From contig CANOFO010000022.1 in NCBI GenBank assembly GCA_947565305.1, positions 1-33,238 on the forward strand: a stretch of DNA of 33,238 bases, read 5' to 3'. Each line of letters begins with the position of its first letter. Position 1 is the first letter of the stretch. Made by a program: the position numbers and the translations under genes. Below the pieces are notes generated by a model that was not told where the DNA came from, did no database searches, and was given only the letters and a program-made list of their open reading frames with translations. This document shows positions 24,893 through 32,415 of this stretch, in pieces. This stretch comes from an uncultured Lachnospiraceae bacterium. Lineage in GTDB: Bacteria > Bacillota > Clostridia > Lachnospirales > Lachnospiraceae.

Positions 24893-24959
24893 GATTTTGC
24901 ATTTCATTATAGGGATTCGTCCGTGGAATCTCCTCAAATGTGAACTTTTCCCAAACTTC

Positions 24960-24986
24960 TAAAGTTTCCTTTGAAATAACCGATAA
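24960..24986 (+). promoter_or_regulatory. Sigma-28 (SigD/FliA) promoter of the flgM operon
   Basis: TAAA (24960-24963), a 15-base spacer and ACCGATAA (24979-24986) closely match the flagellar sigma consensus TAAA-N15-GCCGATAA. It lies about 65 bases before flgM, which encodes the antagonist of that sigma factor. The same spacing and -10 recur upstream of flaG. Confidence 0.9.
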
Positions 24987-25051
24987 ATAAATTAAATAAA
25001 GCACACAATACAGTTATAAAACAGATTGCTTTAAAGAAAGGAGAGATCCGA

Positions 25052-25327
25052 ATGCGTATAGAGGCATATAATCAGGTTACTCAGATTTACAACACCAGCA
25101 GAGCAGCCCAGTCCAAGAATGCAGATAGTGTGAAGAAGCGCGATGAGGTGCAGATTTCCCGGACAGGACGTGACTACCAGGTAGCGAAGCAGGCAGTAGC
25201 CGAAGCTCCCGACATCAGGGAAGACAGGGTAATACAGGTAAGGAAGCGTATGGCATCCGGTGATTATAAGGTGGATAGCGGAGACTTTGCAGCAAAATTA
25301 CTTGAAAAATACGAAGCGTACTGCTAG
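25052..25327 (+). CDS. flgM: Anti-sigma-28 factor FlgM
   Basis: This 91-residue cytoplasmic protein holds the flagellar sigma factor inactive until the hook-basal body is complete. The disordered, charged N-terminus (MRIEAYNQVTQIYNTSRAAQ) and the C-terminal sigma-binding helix region (VRKRMASGDYKVDSGDFAAKLL) are typical of Firmicutes FlgM. ATG at 25052 follows GAAAGGAGAG. It is first in an operon headed by a sigma-28 promoter, so sigma-28 drives its own inhibitor. flgN follows after 15 bases. Confidence 0.93.
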   Translation: MRIEAYNQVTQIYNTSRAAQSKNADSVKKRDEVQISRTGRDYQVAKQAVAEAPDIREDRVIQVRKRMASGDYKVDSGDFAAKLLEKYEAYC

Positions 25328-25342
25328 AAATGAGGTTGTTGC

Positions 25343-25855
25343 GTGGCAAGCTTAATGGAAGATTTTATGAACGTATTGGAAGAAGAGAATGAGGGATATC
25401 AACGTCTGACGGAACTGTCACAGAAGAAGAGGCAGATAATTATAGACGGTGATATTCCTGCTCTTGAGGCGATTACCGACCAGGAGCAGGAGATTGCCAG
25501 TCGGCTTAAGAATTTAGAAAATAAAAGAAATGAGGTTGTAGGTGACATGTCTATCGTACTTAGTAAGGAGCCGGAGGAGCTGACCGTTACTAATATGATA
25601 GCATTTTTAAATAAACAGCCGCAGGAGCAGAATAAGCTGATTGAGCTTCGGGATAAGCTCAGGGATACATTGAGGAAGATGGCGGATATCAATGAACAGA
25701 ATGAAGCGCTCCTGCATCAGGCAATGGAACTGACAGAATTTGATTTGACGCTGTTTCGCAGTATGCGGCAAGCGCCAACGACTGCCAATTATGACAATCG
25801 GGCGAACAATACCGGGGATTTGTTAGCGAACAGCGGTTTTGATGCCAAGCAGTAA
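25343..25855 (+). CDS. flgN: FlgN-type flagellar export chaperone
   Basis: This 170-residue protein is almost entirely helical and charged (LMEDFMNVLEEENEGYQRLT, then QKKRQIIIDGDIPALEAITD). That is the pattern of FlgN, the cytoplasmic chaperone that delivers FlgK and FlgL to the export gate. The start is GTG at 25343, 7 bases after GAGG. An ATG at 25355 is an alternative without a better site. Its position between flgM and flgK is the normal one and adds most of the support, because FlgN sequences are weakly conserved. Confidence 0.85.
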   Translation: MASLMEDFMNVLEEENEGYQRLTELSQKKRQIIIDGDIPALEAITDQEQEIASRLKNLENKRNEVVGDMSIVLSKEPEELTVTNMIAFLNKQPQEQNKLIELRDKLRDTLRKMADINEQNEALLHQAMELTEFDLTLFRSMRQAPTTANYDNRANNTGDLLANSGFDAKQ

Positions 25856-25872
25856 AGAAAATTTCAGAAAGG

Positions 25873-25919
25873 TGCCAGCGGAAATCCTGTCTAGGTGATA
25901 CGAAAGGGCTTCGGTGGCA
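25873..25919 (+). promoter_or_regulatory. Possible structured leader between flgN and flgK
   Basis: Within the 89-base gap, TGCCA-G-CGGA (25873-25882) can pair with TTCG-G-TGGCA (25910-25919), with one G/G mismatch and a wobble. An inner CCT-GTCT-AGG hairpin fits inside. I see no promoter or terminator tail here. The flgK ribosome binding site AAGGAG follows. This could be a processing or translation-control element, or chance. Confidence 0.3.
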
Positions 25920-25944
25920 ACTTGCAGTAAAGGAGAACAGTAAA

Positions 25945-27645
25945 ATGGCGAATGGAATGGGAAGTTTGTATATCGGTGCATCCGGCTTGCAGAACAGCCA
26001 GAATGCATTAAATACAACAGCAAATAATCTTGCCAATGTGGAGACAAAAGGTTATGTCAGGCAGCAGGTATTGTTTGAAGACAGGCAGTACGTGACGTTT
26101 GACAGGAAAGCGGCAATCAGCGACCAGCAGGCAGGGCTGGGCGTGAATATCGCCGATGTGGTACATACTAGGAATGCTTTTCTGGACCAGTATTACCGCA
26201 CAGAGAACGGAAGGCAGTGTTTTTATGAAGCGTGTGCGGAAACTTCAAGGGAAGTGGAGGCTCAGTTCCAGGAATTAGAAGGGGAACAGTTTCAGACAGC
26301 GCTGCAGGAGTTCTGGGAGTCATTTGCAGAGTTTGCCAAGGGACCGGAAAAGGGTATTTATCAGACGCTGGTAGTCCAGAAGGCAACGCTGTTTTTGGAC
26401 CGGGCGCAGAAGATAGAGGAGAGCCTTCAGGAATATCAGAGGAACCTCAATTACAAAATCAATCAGAATATAGATAAGATAAATGATATTGGCAAGAAAA
26501 TCCGTGACTTGAATATAGAGATTCTCAGAATTGAATCCGGCGGCGTGGAAACGGCAATGACATTGCGTGACGAGCGTGATAATTTGCTGGATGAATTATC
26601 CGGCCTTGCAAAGGTAGATTTTAAAGAGCGGGCAGATGGGACCGTGAGGGTGAAGCTTGAGAACGTAGAATTTGTGGATGAAATCCATGTCTATGAGGTG
26701 AAAGGGTACACAGACCCCACAACCGGTTTTGTAACCCCCTATTGGCCGCAGCTTTCAGATGTCGGCAGGGGCCGTTACACTTACATGTTTGACTATAAGA
26801 GCGGAGATATTTCCGCGGAGCTGAATACAGATATCGGCGAACTGAAAGGCCTTATCATTTCCAGGGGCGACAGACCGGCAGATTACCGCGATATTACAGG
26901 AATGGATCAGCAGAAATATAATGACACGACCGGGATGTCCGTTATGATGACGGCACAGGCAGAGTTAGACCAGCTTGTCCATGAGATTGTAACTTCCATC
27001 AACGATTTGTTCAGCCCGCTGACTACGGCGAGTTTTACGGCGATGGACGGAACCAGGTACACCAATGTCAAGGTATGGGATGAGGAGAACGGCTGTGTAG
27101 GCACCGATGGGCAAAAGCCAGGGCGTGAACTCTTTACCAGGCGTGGCTGTGACCGTTATAATAAGGTGACGGCTAATGACGGCAAAGTATATTATGTATA
27201 TAATGAGGAAGACCTGACGGATACCGCGAAGATGTATACCGCCAAGGGAATTGAAATTAATCAGGATTTGCTGCAGTCAGAGGGCGGCCTGCCCCACCTG
27301 AAAAAGGATGGAGAGCCGGCACAGGCGTTGGCGCAGGCGTTGGTGGCGCTTTGGGATGAAAAGCGGCAGACCATCAATCCCAACAACACAGATCCCTGTA
27401 CGTTTAAGACGTACTATCAGAGGATGATACAGGATATTGGCACTACCGGCAATGTCTACGAGGGCCTGTCGTCCGGCCTTGCCGCTGAGGTAGAGAGCCT
27501 TGATAACAGCCGGCAGCAGGTGATTGGCGTTTCCTCAGATGAAGAGCTGCAGAATATGATAAAGTACCAGAATGCTTACAATGCAGCCAGCAGGTTTATC
27601 AATGTGATTTCCGAGATGCTGGAGCATATCGTAACCCGGTTGTAG
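25945..27645 (+). CDS. flgK: Flagellar hook-associated protein 1 (FlgK), first copy
   Basis: This 566-residue protein forms the junction between hook and filament. The N-terminal rod/hook-type motif is MGSLYIGASGLQNSQNALNT, followed by ANNLANVETKGYVRQQ. A coiled helical region (QEYQRNLNYKINQNIDKIND) leads to a variable surface domain. The C-terminal helix ends IKYQNAYNAASRFINVISEM. E. coli FlgK is 547 residues. A second FlgK-like gene follows after 29 bases with the same end motifs. The operon headed by the flgM promoter continues through both, and AAAGGAG precedes the start. Confidence 0.93.
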   Translation: MANGMGSLYIGASGLQNSQNALNTTANNLANVETKGYVRQQVLFEDRQYVTFDRKAAISDQQAGLGVNIADVVHTRNAFLDQYYRTENGRQCFYEACAETSREVEAQFQELEGEQFQTALQEFWESFAEFAKGPEKGIYQTLVVQKATLFLDRAQKIEESLQEYQRNLNYKINQNIDKINDIGKKIRDLNIEILRIESGGVETAMTLRDERDNLLDELSGLAKVDFKERADGTVRVKLENVEFVDEIHVYEVKGYTDPTTGFVTPYWPQLSDVGRGRYTYMFDYKSGDISAELNTDIGELKGLIISRGDRPADYRDITGMDQQKYNDTTGMSVMMTAQAELDQLVHEIVTSINDLFSPLTTASFTAMDGTRYTNVKVWDEENGCVGTDGQKPGRELFTRRGCDRYNKVTANDGKVYYVYNEEDLTDTAKMYTAKGIEINQDLLQSEGGLPHLKKDGEPAQALAQALVALWDEKRQTINPNNTDPCTFKTYYQRMIQDIGTTGNVYEGLSSGLAAEVESLDNSRQQVIGVSSDEELQNMIKYQNAYNAASRFINVISEMLEHIVTRL

Positions 27646-27674
27646 GATACCGGGAATATATCAGGAGGTAGAAT

Positions 27675-29504
27675 ATGGCATCTACATTTTTTGGGCTGAC
27701 TATTGCGGGTTCCGCGCTCAATTCCTTTCAGGCGGCGGTAAACACAACGGCCAATAATATATCAAACGTAAATACAGCGGGGTACACGAGGCAGCAGGCG
27801 GTCCGCCTCGCAGCTGAGGCGCTGCGGGTGAATGACCGCTATGGTATGGCAGGCAGCGGCGTTACTACAACAGAGATTACACAGACACGCGATTTCTATT
27901 ATGACGTGAAATACTGGGATAACAGTGCGAGGCTGGGATTGTTTGAAGCGAAGCTCTATTATGCGCAGCAGATTGAGAATTCCCTGCTCAATGACGATAC
28001 GGTCAAGGGATTTGTAGATATTTTTGATGAAATGTTCGGGGCGTTAGAAGAAGTTCACAAAGAGCCCGAGGACAAAGACGCCAGGCAGTCCTTTATCAGC
28101 AAATCACAGAATCTTGCAGATTTCTTCCACAGTCTGAGCGTAGGGTTTAAACAGATTCAGGAAGACTGCAATCAGGAAATTTCCACGCAGGTAGATCAGA
28201 TTAACGGCATTGCGGAGAAGATTGCGCTCCTGAACAAGCAGATTAACGTGATTGAGCTGCAGGGAGTCAATGCCAATGAACTGCGCGACCAGCGGGCGCT
28301 GCTTGTTGATGAATTGTCCGATTTGGTTCAGGTTGATGTGAGGGAGACGCCGGTAGTCGATCCCCAGCATCCGGATGTGTATACCGGGGCAACGAATTAT
28401 CTGCTGAAAATCAATGGGCAGACATTGGTGGACACTTTTGATTACAATACATTAAAATGCGTAGCGCGTGAGAAGAAAGTCAACCAGACGGATGCGGATG
28501 GCTTATATGATATTTACTGGCAGCGCGACAATATCCCATTCAGTGTAACCGGCAAGGGGTGCACGGGAAGGCTGAAAGGGCTGTTCGATACGCGTGACGG
28601 CAATAATGACGAAGGATTCAGCGGCACGATAGAATCGGTAAGGGCAGGGGACACCGGGGATATTGTGAGGATTAAGAACCCCAGTATCACGGATATCAAT
28701 ATCATGAATATGGCAGATGACGGAATCATCACCCTCAACAACAAAGATTACCACTATTCAGGTTTCACCTACGATGCTGAGACACAGACTTATGAGTTCC
28801 ATCTGAAGCTGACGCTTTCTGTTGACCAGCGCAACGACCTGACGAACCGCACTGCAAATATCGGAGAGAGCATTGATGCTATGGGTATCCCCTATTATCA
28901 AGCGCAGTGCAACAGTTTCGTGCGGGAATTTGCCAAACAGCTGAACAATCTCCAGCGTTCAGGCGTGGATTTGGAGGGCATTGCCGCAGGTTCGTTTTTT
29001 GTGGCAGAGAATGCGGCGGACGGAAGCGAGTATGACTTTGCGGAGTATGATGCCAGCGGCAGCATGAGCACGTTTCAGAATGACTACTATAAACTGACGG
29101 CAGGCAACATGAAAGTGGCTACTTCCATCATGAAAGATCCGGGCAAGATGGCGACCATTTCCGCTGAGGATTATGCGAACGGCGTGGCGAACCAGAAGCT
29201 GACAGAGGAGATGCTGAAGCTTAAGTCGGAAGTGAAAATGTTCCGCGGCGGCGGAGCGGAGGATTTCCTAAAATGCCTGTACACCGACAACACGGTAGAC
29301 ACGCAGAAATCAGAGACATTTTATAATAATTACAGCAATCTTTCTGAGACAATCATACAGAAGCGGATGTCAATTTCGGCAGTAGATGAAGATGAAGAAG
29401 GGCTTGATATGTTAAGGTTCCAGAACGCTTACAATCTGGCATCTAAGATGGTACAGACATTGACAGAAATGTATGACAGATTAATTCTGGAGACAGGCGT
29501 ATAA
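27675..29504 (+). CDS. flgK: FlgK-like hook-associated protein, second copy
   Basis: The protein is 609 residues. Both ends match FlgK: FFGLTIAGSALNSFQAAVNT then TANNISNVNTAGYTRQQAVR at the start, and LRFQNAYNLASKMVQTLTEM at the end. The middle is clearly different from the upstream copy, and it is about 40 residues longer. It is therefore a diverged paralog, not a recent duplication. It probably forms part of the hook-filament junction, either as a second junction protein or as an alternative one. It is 12 bases upstream of flgL and shares its transcript. AGGAGG precedes the start. Confidence 0.9.
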   Translation: MASTFFGLTIAGSALNSFQAAVNTTANNISNVNTAGYTRQQAVRLAAEALRVNDRYGMAGSGVTTTEITQTRDFYYDVKYWDNSARLGLFEAKLYYAQQIENSLLNDDTVKGFVDIFDEMFGALEEVHKEPEDKDARQSFISKSQNLADFFHSLSVGFKQIQEDCNQEISTQVDQINGIAEKIALLNKQINVIELQGVNANELRDQRALLVDELSDLVQVDVRETPVVDPQHPDVYTGATNYLLKINGQTLVDTFDYNTLKCVAREKKVNQTDADGLYDIYWQRDNIPFSVTGKGCTGRLKGLFDTRDGNNDEGFSGTIESVRAGDTGDIVRIKNPSITDINIMNMADDGIITLNNKDYHYSGFTYDAETQTYEFHLKLTLSVDQRNDLTNRTANIGESIDAMGIPYYQAQCNSFVREFAKQLNNLQRSGVDLEGIAAGSFFVAENAADGSEYDFAEYDASGSMSTFQNDYYKLTAGNMKVATSIMKDPGKMATISAEDYANGVANQKLTEEMLKLKSEVKMFRGGGAEDFLKCLYTDNTVDTQKSETFYNNYSNLSETIIQKRMSISAVDEDEEGLDMLRFQNAYNLASKMVQTLTEMYDRLILETGV

Positions 29505-29516
29505 GGAGGTTTGTAA

Positions 29517-31046
29517 ATGAGAGTTACCAACAGCATGATAAGCAGAAACAGCATGACAAATATGAATGGCAATAAGGTGAATGTCGATAAGCTGAACAAT
29601 CAGATGACATCGCAGAAGAAGATATCCAGACCCTCGGAGGATCCGGTGATTGCCGTCCGGGCACTGCGCCTGCGCAGCAACCTCAATGAACTGAATCAGT
29701 ATTATGAGCGTAATATTCCGGATGCCAGATCTTGGATTGAGGTGACAGAAGGAGCCCTGAAGAATATGGAGACAATCTTAGATAATATCTACAAAGAATG
29801 CAACAATGGCTCCACCGATACCCTGACGCAGGAAGACCGCAACGATATCCTTAAGAACCTGCAGTCCCTGCGGGAACAGGTATACCATGAAGGCAATGCA
29901 GATTATGCCGGAAGATATGTTTTTACCGGTTATAAGACGAATAAGCAGCTGACATTTGCCGAGAATGAGAATGATACCAAATATGAGATTACAGAGAAGC
30001 TCTCCTATAGCGATGTAGAGGAGAAGCACTTCTATAGTAATGAGGTGACGGTACCCAATACCCTTGCAGATGTGCAGGCAGGCGTAGATTTGGCAGATAT
30101 GCCGCAGGAGTTTGTCCATAAGCGTATTCGTCTGTCCTACGAGGGGACGGAGACACTGGATCCGGCAAACCTGACATATTACGATAAAGACGCAGAAGAG
30201 TGGCTGTCGGTGGCAGATATGGAAATTGGCGGTCTTTTCCCGGCGGTTATTACGGATATGTCATATGATGACTGGGCGGAAAGTGATTTTGCAGTTCGTG
30301 ACAACCAGATTCTTTACTTTAAGGAGACGGGTGAACTGATTCTGGGAAACAGCGTTGCCAACTATATTGCAAGTGAGAGAATTGAACTCAGCATGACTTA
30401 TGAGAAACAGGGATTTAAGGAGGGGGAACTGCGGCCGGAACATTATTTTGACTGCAAGGATATCACAGACGAAAATCCGGATAACCATATTGAATATACG
30501 AAAGAGAATCAGGAGATTAAATTTACGGTAGCCTTTAACCAGACACTTACCATCAATACCCAGGCAAGCGATGTGCTGGATTCTTCTATCGGCAGGGATA
30601 TTGATGAACTTACGAATGCCGTACAGGCAGCAATTGCAGCCCATGATAAGATTGAAAAGTTAGAAGCGATGAAGAAAGAAGAACAGTACTCAGACCCATT
30701 GGCTCAGGCGGGAATCGCAGAGTGGATTGAGGCAGCTGAGAAAGAGGCAGATTATGCAGATGACTATATGCAGAAGCTTTACTCCAGAGGAGTGGGTAAA
30801 TTCCAGGATTACAAAGAGGCGGTGACCCTCGCCAAAACAGACCTGGGAAGCCGCGAAGACAGGCTGAACCTGACAGAGAACAGGATGTCTGATCAGCAGA
30901 CAACGTTTGAGACTTTGAAATCAAGAAATGAAGATATGGAATTGTCAGATATTATTATAGAATATACAGCAGCATATAATGCTTACCAGGCGTCCCTGCA
31001 GGCATCTGCAAAGGCAAATGGGCAGACATTGCTCAATTACCTGTAA
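29517..31046 (+). CDS. flgL: Flagellar hook-associated protein 3 (FlgL), enlarged
   Basis: FlgL joins FlgK to the flagellin filament. The flagellin-like N-terminus (MRVTNSMISRNSMTNMNGNK, KISRPSEDPVIAVRALRLRS) and the C-terminal helices (EDRLNLTENRMSDQQTTFET, EYTAAYNAYQASLQASAKAN) are intact. Bacillus and E. coli FlgL are about 300 residues; this one is 509. The extra length is an acidic middle region, about residues 150-370, likely an added surface-exposed domain. Ribosome binding site AAGGAGG. It follows the two flgK genes and precedes fliW. Confidence 0.93.
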   Translation: MRVTNSMISRNSMTNMNGNKVNVDKLNNQMTSQKKISRPSEDPVIAVRALRLRSNLNELNQYYERNIPDARSWIEVTEGALKNMETILDNIYKECNNGSTDTLTQEDRNDILKNLQSLREQVYHEGNADYAGRYVFTGYKTNKQLTFAENENDTKYEITEKLSYSDVEEKHFYSNEVTVPNTLADVQAGVDLADMPQEFVHKRIRLSYEGTETLDPANLTYYDKDAEEWLSVADMEIGGLFPAVITDMSYDDWAESDFAVRDNQILYFKETGELILGNSVANYIASERIELSMTYEKQGFKEGELRPEHYFDCKDITDENPDNHIEYTKENQEIKFTVAFNQTLTINTQASDVLDSSIGRDIDELTNAVQAAIAAHDKIEKLEAMKKEEQYSDPLAQAGIAEWIEAAEKEADYADDYMQKLYSRGVGKFQDYKEAVTLAKTDLGSREDRLNLTENRMSDQQTTFETLKSRNEDMELSDIIIEYTAAYNAYQASLQASAKANGQTLLNYL

Positions 31047-31086
31047 CAGTAAGGATGGATATCCCCATATAGTGAGGAGCGAGAAT

Positions 31087-31551
31087 ATGCAATTAAATAC
31101 GAGATTATTTGGAGAAATTGAAATAGAAGATGAGAAAATTATCTTCTTTGAAAAGGGAATTATAGGATTTCCGCACTGCCAGAGATTTACTTTAATTTAT
31201 GATGAGACAGATGATGGGAAGCGCAAGAATATTTCCTGGCTGCAGTCTATCGAAGAACCAGGGTTTGCTCTTCCGGTCATGGACCCTTTGATTGTCAAAG
31301 AGGATTATGACCCGCAGGTAGAGCATGACCTGTTAAAGAGCCTTGGCAATCTGACAGGAGAGAATCTTTATGTGCTGGTGACGGTAACGGTTCCGGCCGA
31401 CATCAAGAAACTTAGTGTGAATCTGAAGGCGCCTGTTATTATCAATGTAGAGGAGCGCAAGGCAGAGCAGCTTATCGTGGAAGATAACTTCCCAGTGAAG
31501 TATCCAATCTATGATATTCTGCAGGCAAAAAAAGAAAAGGCAGGTGAATAG
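31087..31551 (+). CDS. fliW: Flagellar assembly factor FliW
   Basis: This 154-residue cytoplasmic protein binds CsrA and flagellin in turn, so that flagellin translation follows filament assembly. I chose ATG at 31087 (MQLNTRLFGEIEIEDEKIIF) after GTGAGGAGCG. The frame is open farther upstream but that part overlaps flgL. FliW family features include FEKGIIGFPHCQRFTLIYDE and the PIYDIL end. The stop is one base before the csrA start, so the two are closely coupled, the standard Firmicutes pair. Confidence 0.95.
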   Translation: MQLNTRLFGEIEIEDEKIIFFEKGIIGFPHCQRFTLIYDETDDGKRKNISWLQSIEEPGFALPVMDPLIVKEDYDPQVEHDLLKSLGNLTGENLYVLVTVTVPADIKKLSVNLKAPVIINVEERKAEQLIVEDNFPVKYPIYDILQAKKEKAGE

Positions 31552-31552
31552 G

Positions 31553-31768
31553 ATGCTGGCGTTGACCAGGAAAAAAGGAGAATCCATTGTTGTAAATAAT
31601 GATATAGAAATCAGTATCCTGGATATTCGTGGAGAGCAGGTCAAAGTTGGGATCCGTGCCCCCAAGGAGGTACCGGTGTACCGGAAAGAAGTTTATCTCC
31701 AGATACAGAAAGAAAATGAGGCGGCCGTCAGCTTAGAGGACGTGAATGTGCTGAAAAATATTCTGTAG
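31553..31768 (+). CDS. csrA: Carbon storage regulator CsrA
   Basis: This 71-residue RNA-binding dimer represses translation by covering GGA motifs near ribosome binding sites; in Bacillus it represses hag (flagellin) and is opposed by FliW. Key family segments are MLALTRKKGESIVV, VKVGIRAPKEVPVYRKEVY and the C-terminal helix. ATG at 31553 follows AGGTGAATAG inside the fliW tail. A frame start at 31511 would overlap fliW and add non-CsrA residues. A sigma-28 promoter follows its stop by only 4 bases. Confidence 0.96.
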   Translation: MLALTRKKGESIVVNNDIEISILDIRGEQVKVGIRAPKEVPVYRKEVYLQIQKENEAAVSLEDVNVLKNIL

Positions 31769-31772
31769 GGCG

Positions 31773-31799
31773 TAAATTTTTGTAAGAAAATACCGATAA
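31773..31799 (+). promoter_or_regulatory. Sigma-28 promoter of flaG-fliD
   Basis: TAAA (31773-31776), a 15-base spacer and ACCGATAA (31792-31799) repeat the form of the flgM promoter exactly at both boxes. Transcription should start near 31806, giving a leader of about 80 bases before flaG. Confidence 0.88.
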
Positions 31800-31814
31800 T
31801 CATTATAAGATAGA

Positions 31815-31880
31815 GGATTTTAGAGAATTGGGACAGCCAGAAACTGCCAATCAGGCTGTCTTAAAATCACACGGAGGTGA
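31815..31880 (+). promoter_or_regulatory. flaG leader with hairpin and candidate CsrA sites
   Basis: The leader contains GGA at 31815-31817, 31831-31833 and 31873-31875. The last is in ACACGGAGGTGA, which is both the flaG ribosome binding site and similar to the CsrA consensus ACARGGAUGU. A perfect 7-bp stem, GACAGCC (31832-31838) with GGCTGTC (31854-31860), lies between the last two sites. csrA is the gene immediately upstream. CsrA control of flaG-fliD is an inference from these motifs. Confidence 0.4.
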
Positions 31881-31885
31881 TCACA

Positions 31886-32404
31886 ATGGCAATGGAGGCA
31901 TTAAAATCTGCCGGGATTAAGGCATATCAGGGAAGTAGCCCGAAACCTGCAGTACAGACAGTCGATACAGCAGTGACGCCGCAAGCGCCTGCAATGGTGA
32001 AAAGCATCAAGACAGCGGGTAAAGCCGCTGCTACGGCGGAAGCGAAACCGGCGAAGAAACCCGCCAAAGCTATGGCGAATAGGGATAGCAGCAGTAAGGT
32101 GCAGGAGATGCCTTTGGCAAAGGATTCTGCAAAAGCACCGGAACCGGTACTTCCCGAGAGTATGGAGGCAACAGAAGGGACAGCTTCCAATGACAAGCTG
32201 AAACGTGCAGTGGAAGAGATTAATAAGAAAGCTGCCGATTCAGAAGCTGTATTCGGGGTGCATGATTCTACAAACCGGGTAACAATTAAGATTGTCGATA
32301 AGAAGACAAAGGAAGTTTTGAAAGAATATCCGCCGGAGAAGACCCTTGACATGATTGCCAAGGTTTGGGAACTGGCAGGATTGTTGGTGGATGAGAAGCG
32401 ATAG
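31886..32404 (+). CDS. flaG: FlaG family flagellar protein
   Basis: The protein is 172 residues. The C-terminal about 80 residues form the FlaG domain (NDKLKRAVEEINKKAADSEA, VTIKIVDKKTKEVLKEYPPE), which in other bacteria affects filament length and is found beside fliD. The N-terminal about 90 residues are a low-complexity Ala/Pro/Lys-rich extension. I placed the start at ATG 31886, 5 bases after GGAGGTGA; an in-frame GTG at 31877 lies within the ribosome binding site and is rejected. The fliD start is 11 bases downstream. Confidence 0.87.
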   Translation: MAMEALKSAGIKAYQGSSPKPAVQTVDTAVTPQAPAMVKSIKTAGKAAATAEAKPAKKPAKAMANRDSSSKVQEMPLAKDSAKAPEPVLPESMEATEGTASNDKLKRAVEEINKKAADSEAVFGVHDSTNRVTIKIVDKKTKEVLKEYPPEKTLDMIAKVWELAGLLVDEKR

Positions 32405-32415
32405 GAGGAATTGTT

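Noticed and set aside
24908-24935. Second hairpin (GGGATTC with GAATCTCC) after the terminator at 24865
   Set aside because: It is short and imperfect, with no U-tract. I see no role beyond chance pairing in the intergenic region.
30979-31086. Upstream extension of fliW into flgL
   Set aside because: The extension overlaps flgL and is basic and unrelated to FliW. ATG at 31087 has a ribosome binding site and gives the normal FliW N-terminus.
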